The translations under genes and the position numbers were made by a program. Below, one piece after another: positions 6,484 through 13,958 of a DNA stretch of 41,875 nt. Position 1 is the first letter of the stretch. Every line of letters begins with the position of its first letter. The stretch lies in IMG/VR virus record IMGVR_UViG_3300037296_000020, positions 1 to 41,875 of that record. One strand, 5' to 3'. Under the pieces are notes generated by a model. It saw only the letters and a list, made by a program, of their open reading frames with translations. It was not told the DNA's origin and made no database searches. Origin of the DNA: a virus.

Positions 6484-8961
6484 TTAGCCGAACATATAGC
6501 GTGCTTCAAGTACTGCATCTAAGTCTAGGTTGCCCTGCTCAGGTATTTGATATTCCCCTTTATCTATATTGTTCGAGTCTAAAAATGCTTCCATATCATA
6601 CTGTGAGTACAGTGTCACAAAGGTACTGCGTAATGAAGTGTGCATTGCTGCTACGTCAGATGGGTGTGTAGCGAATGAGTCATGGATAGGTAGTATGTCA
6701 CCATCAAAGTCATTGATAGTCATACATAGGTGGGCTGCATCATTAGAGTGCACAAAGTTTGGTACGATACCGTTACTAGCTATACGGGTATTGTACTTGT
6801 TATCACGTAGGGTGAATACAATCTCAACTACACCCATTGAACGTATCTTGATAACTTTAACCTCAGAACCTTCTGCCCAATTCACTACAGGCACACCTAC
6901 AGGACTTACCCACTGCATACAGTGCTCTTTGTGCTTACGTACAAGCCCTTGCAAGTACTGCATCATACGGGTAGCTTCTGGTACAGTTGCTATAACTCCT
7001 GCACGCAATGCCTTACCAACTGGGGTAGCTAACGCTGGCAAGCTGTAAACTACCTTACCGTCGGCGCCCTTAATCACATCCATACCTGAATCAGCCATTT
7101 CTAAAGCAATAGTGTCGATAGTACTTAATAGCGTACTACCGTATACATAAGTCATCACTGGTGTCTTAGCCATGTTACGGCTGATAGGTGTCTCCTTCCA
7201 GTAATGTTCTAACGTAGCGTCATGAACTACGTCTGTAACCTTACCGTCTACACGGGTCTTACGTGTACTGTACTCAGCTTTGTTAGCATCTGCAATAGAG
7301 GCTACGTGAGTATAGATATCAGACTTCTGCTCAGTACCATTATCTGTTAAGTTCGTATAGTACGCACCTACTGGGTCACGGGTTAGTGCTGATAGATGTT
7401 GTAGACCTGAACAAGTCGCATCCATAGCTACAGGTACGTGGCAGATGTAGTCACGTGGGTCTGGCATTGCCAATGCTTCTTGTAATGCTAAACCTGACTG
7501 CAATAACGTAAAGGCTGTATCTGCCTCTGGTGCATCTACTTCTAAAGGATTGTTAATAAAATCAACAATTTGTACCCAGTTATCGTCTGTCCACTTAGCT
7601 TTAATATCAGGGTCATGTTTATCAAAACCACAGCAGTTAGCCACATAGACTTTCAACCATTTCAGACCATCTTCACCTAAACGTTTACCATTAGCGAACT
7701 CAATACAACCTTTCACTGCATCTGAGGATTGTGGGTTCAAGTTACTACGGAAGTACAAGCGTCCACGCCAATCAATGAACGTCGGGAAGTATAACTCCAA
7801 CTCATCTTGGTAGCGAGATAGCTCTGTGAGTCTACTTAGGATACCTGTGTGACGACCTTTACGTTTGTTCTCAGAGGTATACCATGCAGCCATTTGAGTT
7901 TTCCAGAACTGGAACTGCTCAAGCTCATTAAGAGTAGCCTCATCCTTCTGCCAGTTATCACCTAAAGGGAACTCAGGCTGGACTAACGGTTGGAAGGATG
8001 GTAAGCCTAGGATACCCACACGCATAGCTGTAGCCTTGCGTAGTATAGCCAGCACGTCCTTATTAACTCTATAAGGTACTGACTGTGCTTTAGACATGGC
8101 AGCACGCACAGGGGCGCTTGTAGGGCTACCTAGTGTCTCAATAACCCACTGCTTGTGTTCCTTCTTGATGAAGCGTAGACCACACATAGGTGCATGGTGA
8201 CGGAACCACTCAGTCAGATAACCACCATCAAACTGATTCTCCCAAGCCATAGGCTTAATCAGCATAGGTGGGTGACGTACGATAGCACGTGCTGCACTCT
8301 GTACCTCTTGAAAGTGCTTAGCGAGTTCGTCAGAGGCTTGTAAGTAGTACATAGATGAACCAGTACTGTATTGGTTAGTACACCACTTGAATAAGCCTGT
8401 AGCCTCGTATAGTACAGTAAGTAACAATCTAGCTGTACTGATACGTTCAGGTAGTGACCACTGCTCCCAGTCCATACCCATGTTACGGGCACCAGCTAGG
8501 AATGTTCTGTATCGATGATTAACTGATTTAGTACCTGCTGAATCTAAGTACTCTACCGTTCTATCCGTATAACGACCGTTCACTTGCTCCATAGTCGCGA
8601 GCATACATTCAGATTCAATTACACGTCCGATACTACGGATAACATCCTGCATAGGTTGAGGTTCAGGTTGAGCACAACCATTGATAACCTCACGTAAAGC
8701 AGCCATTACCAGTACGTCTGCTGCTGCACCATGAAGTAACTTACGGTACTTGCCAGCTAACCCTGAAGCCTTCTTCTGTAAGAACGCTTGGAAATGTACA
8801 AGCCCAGCCCCATAAGCCTTAGCCAGTAATATACGACCTGCACCTACATCTGCTGCACGTCCTTGTTTAAAAGCATCAAGGATTTGTTGTTGTCCAGCGA
8901 TTAGACTATTGGTAGAGTATTCTTCTTCTAGTGCTATCTGCTTACTGTACAGGTCTGACAT
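6484..8961 (-). CDS. Single-subunit DNA-directed RNA polymerase
   Basis: An 825-residue T7-family polymerase that would transcribe middle and late phage genes. Catalytic motifs are present: first aspartate D514 in MDATCSGLQH, motif B RNMAKTPVMTYVYGS with K599 and Y607, and second aspartate D761 in IHDSF. The C-terminus ends RYMFG, compare the FAFA 'foot' of T7. Length is close to the 880-residue T7 enzyme, with a shorter N-terminal half. AGGAG precedes ATG by 6 bases. It is the last gene of the replication block, directly before the structural genes, the arrangement of phiKMV-like phages, and is downstream of candidate promoter B, which would give positive feedback. Confidence 0.97.
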   Translation of the reverse strand: MSDLYSKQIALEEEYSTNSLIAGQQQILDAFKQGRAADVGAGRILLAKAYGAGLVHFQAFLQKKASGLAGKYRKLLHGAAADVLVMAALREVINGCAQPEPQPMQDVIRSIGRVIESECMLATMEQVNGRYTDRTVEYLDSAGTKSVNHRYRTFLAGARNMGMDWEQWSLPERISTARLLLTVLYEATGLFKWCTNQYSTGSSMYYLQASDELAKHFQEVQSAARAIVRHPPMLIKPMAWENQFDGGYLTEWFRHHAPMCGLRFIKKEHKQWVIETLGSPTSAPVRAAMSKAQSVPYRVNKDVLAILRKATAMRVGILGLPSFQPLVQPEFPLGDNWQKDEATLNELEQFQFWKTQMAAWYTSENKRKGRHTGILSRLTELSRYQDELELYFPTFIDWRGRLYFRSNLNPQSSDAVKGCIEFANGKRLGEDGLKWLKVYVANCCGFDKHDPDIKAKWTDDNWVQIVDFINNPLEVDAPEADTAFTLLQSGLALQEALAMPDPRDYICHVPVAMDATCSGLQHLSALTRDPVGAYYTNLTDNGTEQKSDIYTHVASIADANKAEYSTRKTRVDGKVTDVVHDATLEHYWKETPISRNMAKTPVMTYVYGSTLLSTIDTIALEMADSGMDVIKGADGKVVYSLPALATPVGKALRAGVIATVPEATRMMQYLQGLVRKHKEHCMQWVSPVGVPVVNWAEGSEVKVIKIRSMGVVEIVFTLRDNKYNTRIASNGIVPNFVHSNDAAHLCMTINDFDGDILPIHDSFATHPSDVAAMHTSLRSTFVTLYSQYDMEAFLDSNNIDKGEYQIPEQGNLDLDAVLEARYMFG

Positions 8962-8970
8962 ATAAGGCTC

Positions 8971-9624
8971 CTATAATTTACGGATGCTATGGGCGTGTTG
9001 TTTGGCTGCACGTTCTAAATCTTCTAAAGTTGTATCCACATCGTTATCTAGCAGTGACATACAGGGCGGTAAATCAAGCCCAACATCGTACTCTAAATCC
9101 CATGCTAAGTGTTCAGAGGTATGTGTAGGTTTAGGTACACCTACTGCACGCATAACTAATATGTTATAATCACAAAGCTCATTCTCAAAGCGCACATCAG
9201 CCACGATGAGATTAGCGTCCTTGTTTTGCAAGTAGTCTACCCATGCAGCAGGTTTCACAGCACGTACTACATCCGTACCAACTCGCTGCTGGAACTCTCG
9301 TGGTGAGATAGCGCTAGCTGACCCGAGGTGTTCAAAGTATAGTTCAGAAGCCTTATCAAGCTCCGCATCTGTAAATAACAGCACACGGTCTAAGCAGTGG
9401 TACACAGAGTGCAGCATGTCGTCACGATTAACCTGCTGAGGGCGCTCCTTGAACACTCTGTCCTCCAGTTCTTCTAGGGTACAACCGTAAACTTTAGCAG
9501 TTAACTCTTTAAGCGGGGCTGCATAACGGTCAATAGTGAAGTCCGTTAGGTACTGCTGTAACAGCGTTGCGAAGGTGTCTTTACCAGCGCCAGCTAATCC
9601 TAAAATACCTACTTTAATACCCAT
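8971..9624 (-). CDS. Deoxynucleoside monophosphate kinase
   Basis: A 217-residue P-loop kinase of the T4 gp1/T5 dNMP kinase type. The N-terminus MGIKVGILGLAGAGKDT holds the Walker A (residues 8-16). A conserved central block TDVVRAVKPAAWVDY (about 117-131) and IVADVRFENE (about 140-149) match the family's substrate and lid region. It phosphorylates dNMPs from degraded host DNA for phage synthesis. AGGAG is 6 bases from ATG. It sits between a 22-codon membrane peptide and the RNA polymerase. Confidence 0.87.
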   Translation of the reverse strand: MGIKVGILGLAGAGKDTFATLLQQYLTDFTIDRYAAPLKELTAKVYGCTLEELEDRVFKERPQQVNRDDMLHSVYHCLDRVLLFTDAELDKASELYFEHLGSASAISPREFQQRVGTDVVRAVKPAAWVDYLQNKDANLIVADVRFENELCDYNILVMRAVGVPKPTHTSEHLAWDLEYDVGLDLPPCMSLLDNDVDTTLEDLERAAKQHAHSIRKL

Positions 9625-9633
9625 ACTAAGCTC

Positions 9634-9702
9634 CTATATTTTTAAAGATAACCAGAAAACTAAACAAGATAATACTACTAACATTATACGATTAAATACC
9701 AT
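9634..9702 (-). CDS. 22-residue hydrophobic peptide
   Basis: The ORF reads MVFNRIMLVVLSCLVFWLSL then KI, a single membrane-spanning peptide. GGAG lies 5 bases before ATG, the stop overlaps the ribosome site of the dNMP kinase, and it fills the gap between two genes exactly. Tiny membrane peptides like this are common fillers in T7-like genomes. Expression is likely from the ribosome site; function is unknown. Confidence 0.5.
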   Translation of the reverse strand: MVFNRIMLVVLSCLVFWLSLKI

Positions 9703-9710
9703 ACTAGCTC

Positions 9711-10646
9711 CTAATGATTAGCGTCGTAGACCTTCTGCATGTACTCTAATGATACAGGTGAAGGTAAAGCAAAGCCGTCTTTAACCTCAGTGAGCATCAC
9801 ACAGCCTCGGAAGTGATTGTTGCCTGTGAAGCCCTTATAGCCTTCATCATGCTGGTAACAGGCACCAACGATAACACCAATCTGGTGCTTACCATCTAGC
9901 GGTGTAGGACGTAGTGCAATATCAAGCACCTGCTTATGCCCCATCACAAAGGATGTACCACAGTTCTTTAGGATGTTCTGGACAGTACCACCATAAGGCT
10001 TACCAGTCATAGGGTTAGGTACAAAGTGAATGAAGTTAATACCATGAATAGATACAGGCTTCAGGAACGGATGTACTTCCCAATCACCGTTACCGAACTC
10101 AAGTAGCTCAGTACCCATATAACCTTCCAGCTCGGGGTGCTCTTGTACAAAGCGGTCAATGCGGTGCTCATGATTACCTAGTGTTACTACCTTACGAGGC
10201 TTGTAACCCTGCACCTTAGCAATCTCAGCATCAATTAGGCGGATACCTTCATCACCTGCCTCGATATCCTCACGTACACGTTTACCTTCTGCCTTCAGAG
10301 TACCTTTATCATAGCTAGATAGGCTCTGCATGTCATAGTGGTCACCTATATGTACAATGATATCAGGCTTCTTACGTGCAATGTAATGCCCAATCCATTT
10401 CAAGTACGCTAGGTCAATACCTTGCTTGACTTGTGTATCACCAATGACAAAGATAGTAGGTAGACGTTTCTGTGCTTCAATGACTGCTCGTGGGTACTCG
10501 GAACCTAGTCTCTGCACGATACCATAACACGTGTCATAAGCGATACCAGTCTGGGCTGCAATCTGATTATAACTCAGACCTTGTAAATTATAAAGCTCAA
10601 GGACTTTCTGTTGACTGAACTTTAATTTACTGTAATGCTTACTCAT
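9711..10646 (-). CDS. Calcineurin-like metallophosphoesterase with N-terminal HTH
   Basis: A 311-residue protein. Residues 1-50 contain a helix-turn-helix-like segment (LQGLSYNQIAAQTGIAYDTC). The rest is a metallophosphoesterase with the metal motifs in order: GDTQ (69-72), GDHYD (101-105), GNHEHR (157-162) and GH (236-237). It would hydrolyse a phosphodiester or phosphomonoester with two metal ions; substrate unknown (nucleic acid or nucleotide). The start at 10646 is chosen because GGAG lies 6 bases upstream; an upstream in-frame ATG at 10658 lacks this. It overlaps the preceding gene by 8 bases. The DNA-binding front end hints at action on DNA ends or branched DNA, but that is inference. 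Confidence 0.85.
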   Translation of the reverse strand: MSKHYSKLKFSQQKVLELYNLQGLSYNQIAAQTGIAYDTCYGIVQRLGSEYPRAVIEAQKRLPTIFVIGDTQVKQGIDLAYLKWIGHYIARKKPDIIVHIGDHYDMQSLSSYDKGTLKAEGKRVREDIEAGDEGIRLIDAEIAKVQGYKPRKVVTLGNHEHRIDRFVQEHPELEGYMGTELLEFGNGDWEVHPFLKPVSIHGINFIHFVPNPMTGKPYGGTVQNILKNCGTSFVMGHKQVLDIALRPTPLDGKHQIGVIVGACYQHDEGYKGFTGNNHFRGCVMLTEVKDGFALPSPVSLEYMQKVYDANH

Positions 10647-10872
10647 ATATTGCTCCATGCCAAGTGATGTTATTTATGATTTGCTCAGGATAGCGTGGGT
10701 AGTGATTCTGAATACCACTGTGCTCTGGGTGTTTACATAGCACTGTTACCTTCTTCTTCCCGATACTGGTTACCACCCCCTTCTTGAGCCACTGTGGGGA
10801 ACCACCAGCAATGATAACCTTCTGTCCCAGCTCTAACTCTAAACCATTAAAACTTTGCATAGTAGTACTCAT
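10639..10872 (-). CDS. Hypothetical 77-residue protein with small beta-barrel character
   Basis: The sequence runs GLELELGQKVIIAGGSPQWL then KKGVVTSIGKKKVTVL, a spacing typical of SH3/KOW-like small barrels. A His-rich tail follows (CKHPEHSGIQNHYPRYPE). GGGGAA precedes the ATG. It lies between endonuclease VII and the metallophosphoesterase and overlaps the latter. It could be a nucleic-acid-binding accessory protein; no name is justified. Confidence 0.7.
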   Translation of the reverse strand: MSTTMQSFNGLELELGQKVIIAGGSPQWLKKGVVTSIGKKKVTVLCKHPEHSGIQNHYPRYPEQIINNITWHGAIYE

Positions 10873-10873
10873 A

Positions 10874-11326
10874 TTATTTCCCCGTAGTCTTACGTTTAGC
10901 CATGGCTGTCTTAGCTTTTGCAGCAGCGTATGCTTTACGTCGTTTAAGTTTAGTTGCCTCAGCCTTCTGCTCAGGTGATTTATGGTCAGGATATTCTAAG
11001 CCAGTACCATTCTCAGCTACGTAATCGTAGTAGGCGACCACTTTCTTTAGGTAAGGTATAATATCCTCGTATTTCATAGACTTAGCACCCCACCTACCAG
11101 CAGCGTTATCTATTTTTCCAAGAGCTGCGTTGCATGACCTGTGTAGAACTCCGCGCACTTCCCCTGATTCATGACAATGGTCTACGACGTAGGCACTGGA
11201 ACGTCCTTGTGTACGCACATCAACTTCCTTCTCACATACTAAACAAACACCACCTTGTTTTTTAAGTAGCATCATAGTAACACTGTAGAGTTGTGACCTA
11301 CTAATTTTATTCAAGGGTCGCGACAT
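10874..11326 (-). CDS. Recombination endonuclease VII-type Holliday junction resolvase
   Basis: A 150-residue His-Me finger nuclease. The zinc knuckle and catalytic region read CLVC (28-31), VVDHCHESG (47-55) and RGVLHRSCNAALG (58-70), the signature of the endonuclease VII family (T4 gp49). It resolves branched DNA and debranches concatemers before packaging, replacing T7 endonuclease I. The Lys/Ala-rich C-terminus is probably a DNA-binding tail. AAGGAG is 6 bases before ATG, and this ribosome site lies inside the last codons of the upstream HNH gene, which overlaps it by 20 bases. Confidence 0.92.
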   Translation of the reverse strand: MSRPLNKISRSQLYSVTMMLLKKQGGVCLVCEKEVDVRTQGRSSAYVVDHCHESGEVRGVLHRSCNAALGKIDNAAGRWGAKSMKYEDIIPYLKKVVAYYDYVAENGTGLEYPDHKSPEQKAEATKLKRRKAYAAAKAKTAMAKRKTTGK

Positions 11327-11750
11327 GATGGACTCCTTTAATTACACGATGTATCTGTGATGCGCCTACACCAAACTGTCTAGCTAATGCTGGTAGACCG
11401 TGTTCACGGGAGTTCTTACGATATGAGGCTCGTATAGCACGTACATTCTCTGGGGTTAGCACTGTCCTACCGTTAGCTGCACCAAAAGTTCTAGTATCTC
11501 CCTGCCGTCCACGTTCTTTACAATCCCTCATATTATCCACATGAGTACCCCCTTCTAAGTGCTCAATATTAATACATCTAGGGTTATCACACTTGTGTCT
11601 AACTACCTCAGGTAACTCACCAGTAGCCTCATAGAATACTTTACGGTGCCGTGTACTGCTATATTTCTTACCGCAAGGTAGTTTAATCCACGCTGTAGCG
11701 TAACCTAAACCGTAACCTTTACATCCGTGGTCTATACATGCATCTAACAT
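11307..11750 (-). CDS. Free-standing HNH homing endonuclease
   Basis: A 147-residue protein with an HNH centre VVRHKCDNPRCINIEHLEGG (about 49-68) followed by THVDNMRDCKERGRQ. A C-terminal helix-turn-helix-like segment (ALARQFGVGASQIHRVIKG) would recognise the target. The family (T7 gp5.3/7.7-like free-standing HNH) cuts related genomes lacking the gene and so spreads by repair. AGGAG is 5 bases from ATG. It is inserted between exonuclease and endonuclease VII, and its 3' end carries the ribosome site of the latter. Confidence 0.88.
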   Translation of the reverse strand: MLDACIDHGCKGYGLGYATAWIKLPCGKKYSSTRHRKVFYEATGELPEVVRHKCDNPRCINIEHLEGGTHVDNMRDCKERGRQGDTRTFGAANGRTVLTPENVRAIRASYRKNSREHGLPALARQFGVGASQIHRVIKGVHHVATLE

Positions 11751-11758
11751 ACGTACTC

Positions 11759-12742
11759 CTATTCAAATAATTGAGCGTACTGCTCTGTACTCATATCGTT
11801 GTACTCATCTTGTGTTATACACCACTTACGGTTATAGAAACAATCTTCTAAGAAGGCTTTATTCTCAGACGTTAACTCATTACTTGTGAGGTACTTATAT
11901 ACGTTATCCTCACGGTTACGCAACAGCCACATTGCCTGACCTTCTGGCACGGGGTTTTGGTCTATGATACGGTAACCATCTAACACTATATTGACTGCCT
12001 CATGCTCACAAGTAACATGCTCTAGGGCACTCAATGCGCCTACCATACCACATAACTTATTATCTAACTTCAAGATACCTTTCACATTATCAGCAGTATC
12101 ACCCATCAACATTTGAGCTAAGAAAAAAGCAGTACCCTTACCTACGCACTTACTGTTCAGCTTACCAGAAGGCGTGTTCCAATCCTTACGTGCTATCCAA
12201 CCAAAACGCTCACCCTCAGGTAGCGCAATAAACTTACCTGTATCTGTCATGTACTGCTCTTTAGGGCTGATTAATAAATCCTTATCAGCACTTACTAGAA
12301 CACCATTAGACATACTGTAATGGTCTGACATTAAACCATCATCCGCCTCTATATCATAATGTGCAAGAACTTTAATATCTGGATGGTCACGGAAGTACAG
12401 CTCGGCTGTGTCTCGTAGAGGCTCTAACATTTCAGGCTTCTTACCACTCTTACGGTTAGCTTGGTAAGGTTGGGCACCCAGTAATAGATGCCTGTTATTC
12501 TTTAAGCAGCCTCTAGGGGTTAGGTGAACACGTGCTGTGCTACACTTGGCTAAGAACATCATAGTTAAGATATCCTTCTCTAAGCGACGTTGAGCTGTAG
12601 GTAAAGTCCTAACACCTGCTGTCTGTGCATAGCAAGCAATGTCACCATCGTATAGCAGCACACGGTCATCTGAACCACTAGGCTTGAACATATTAGAGGT
12701 TAGTGTCTCTTGCGAGATACCGAAGTTCGCCATGTTAATCAT
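11759..12742 (-). CDS. 5'-3' exonuclease (T7 gp6 type)
   Basis: A 327-residue FEN/PIN-fold nuclease. Acidic motifs appear in the family order: LLYDGDIACYA near residue 28, HYDIEADDG near 126-134, VLVSADKDLL near 147-156, and LMGDTADNVKG near 210-220. This is the flap-nuclease pattern of T7 gp6, which removes RNA primers and degrades host DNA. GGGGAG is 7 bases before the chosen ATG; a second ATG three codons in is the alternative. It lies directly before the HNH and endonuclease VII genes. Confidence 0.9.
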   Translation of the reverse strand: MINMANFGISQETLTSNMFKPSGSDDRVLLYDGDIACYAQTAGVRTLPTAQRRLEKDILTMMFLAKCSTARVHLTPRGCLKNNRHLLLGAQPYQANRKSGKKPEMLEPLRDTAELYFRDHPDIKVLAHYDIEADDGLMSDHYSMSNGVLVSADKDLLISPKEQYMTDTGKFIALPEGERFGWIARKDWNTPSGKLNSKCVGKGTAFFLAQMLMGDTADNVKGILKLDNKLCGMVGALSALEHVTCEHEAVNIVLDGYRIIDQNPVPEGQAMWLLRNREDNVYKYLTSNELTSENKAFLEDCFYNRKWCITQDEYNDMSTEQYAQLFE

Positions 12743-12893
12743 CTAAACGCTCCCCACAGAAATCACACTCAACTCTACCAGCTAATACATGACCGCAGTT
12801 ACCACAGGCACGTAGAGATTGCTCACGTTCCCAAGCCAAGTGCTCTAACGCATCGTCATCGTTGAAGTCATCAGCAGTATGTTCAAAACTCAT
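12735..12893 (-). CDS. Small zinc-ribbon protein
   Basis: A 52-residue protein with an acidic N-terminal half (FEHTADDFNDDDALEHLAWE) and a C-terminal zinc ribbon CGNC-x11-CDFC. The start at 12893 is used because GGAG lies 6 bases upstream; an ORF start 16 codons earlier has no ribosome site. It overlaps the exonuclease start by 8 bases. It is probably a regulator or adaptor in DNA metabolism; the function is unknown. Confidence 0.75.
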   Translation of the reverse strand: MSFEHTADDFNDDDALEHLAWEREQSLRACGNCGHVLAGRVECDFCGERLDD

Positions 12894-12933
12894 ATTGTTC
12901 TCCAGTATATTTATAAGAATAAGGTTGCTAGTA

Positions 12934-12953
12934 CAGGGCACCTAAGCACCCTG
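12934..12953 (-). other. Intergenic hairpin downstream of the SSB-like gene
   Basis: Minus strand CAGGGTGC TTAG GTGCCCTG forms an 8-bp stem (two wobbles) with a 4-base loop and no following T-run, so it is more likely an RNA-processing or mRNA-stability element than a terminator. Confidence 0.4.
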
Positions 12954-12989
12954 CCTAACATTAGGTACTACTATTTAGAACTGGATATC

Positions 12990-13862
12990 TTAATCATCAA
13001 GCTCAGGTACAGCAGGTACAGTGCCCGTAGGAACCTCTGTAGGAACCTCTGGTACGTCTGGAGTAGCTTCTGGTGCCGTAGGTAGCTCAGGCATCGTGTA
13101 CTCTGTACCTAGCTCACTCAATAGAACCTGCAATGCAGAACCCTCAAAGTCAACAGCAGCGAGACACTTCTCTTGTAAGAAGTTCTTAGAACGTGCAGGA
13201 TACTTAACCTCACCTGTTTTCTCATCTTTAACTTCATCCCATGCACCTTCAATATGGATACTATTCCACATCGCTTCACTTGGTTGGTTCCACAAGAACA
13301 CTTGGATATGTTCTTCTTTAAGCTCTGCTGCTTTACGTGGTAGACCTGTCTCTTGGTCTAGGGCAACCTGTAGTGCTGCGAAGTCAATGTCCTGTACAAC
13401 CTTACCTACGTTACGCCCACCTGTAGCAACCTTATGACCAATAGGTAGGGCATACAAGCATTGCTCTTGTACCTTCTGTACGAAGTGAGTAGCCTTGTTA
13501 CCTACACGGTTAAGGGCATTGAAGTACTTAACAGCCTTAGCCTTCTCATGTAAGCTCATGGTTGTATCAAAGGTAGTAATCATAGGGTACTTACCTTCTT
13601 CAAGTACGTACTTCTCTGGTGTACCATCTTCTTTAAGACCTACACCACCAACAATCATAAAACCTAGTTGGAAGATAGGTGCTGCTGGTTTAGCCTGACC
13701 AGCAAAGGTTTGGATATGTGAACCGAACTCGATGTACGAGCACAGACGTACTAATGCAGTACCTTTAGGTAGAAGTCCACGACCACCGCCACCAGTTTTA
13801 ACAGCAGTCATGTCAGATAATTGGTCTACGTTTACAGATGCAATCGCGTTTAGAATACCCAT
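12990..13862 (-). CDS. Putative single-stranded DNA-binding protein
   Basis: A 290-residue protein starting MGILNAIASVNVDQLSDMTA with a Gly run (GGGG) near residue 24. The C-terminus is a long Pro/Glu tail ending VPAVPELDD, resembling the flexible acidic tail with which SSBs bind polymerase and helicase. It is the first gene after candidate promoter B and sits between DNA polymerase and exonuclease, where phiKMV- and SP6-like phages keep an abundant protein of this size often called SSB-like. The central region should be an OB fold, but this is not evident by eye. AGGAG is 7 bases from ATG. The assignment rests on tail and position. Confidence 0.6.
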   Translation of the reverse strand: MGILNAIASVNVDQLSDMTAVKTGGGGRGLLPKGTALVRLCSYIEFGSHIQTFAGQAKPAAPIFQLGFMIVGGVGLKEDGTPEKYVLEEGKYPMITTFDTTMSLHEKAKAVKYFNALNRVGNKATHFVQKVQEQCLYALPIGHKVATGGRNVGKVVQDIDFAALQVALDQETGLPRKAAELKEEHIQVFLWNQPSEAMWNSIHIEGAWDEVKDEKTGEVKYPARSKNFLQEKCLAAVDFEGSALQVLLSELGTEYTMPELPTAPEATPDVPEVPTEVPTGTVPAVPELDD

Positions 13863-13912
13863 AAGTTATCTCCTAGTAATTAATTAGTTTATTTGTTTAG
13901 AGCTTGTACGTA

Positions 13913-13958
13913 CTTATACGTCCGACTTCTATTTAAAGTCTTTGTTTACAAGTACTTA
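13913..13958 (-). promoter_or_regulatory. Candidate phage RNA polymerase promoter B (nuclease/RNAP block)
   Basis: Second minus-strand copy of the module: TAAGTAC, 21 nt, AGAAGTCGGACGTATAAG. It is the only clear signal in the gap between DNA polymerase and the SSB-like gene. The TAA at its start is the stop codon of the DNA polymerase gene. It would drive SSB-like protein, exonuclease, endonuclease VII, kinase and the RNA polymerase itself. Confidence 0.72.

Noticed and set aside
6569-7048. 159-residue plus-strand ORF
   Set aside because: It is antisense to the conserved C-terminal half of the RNA polymerase, with no ribosome site and shadow-type composition.
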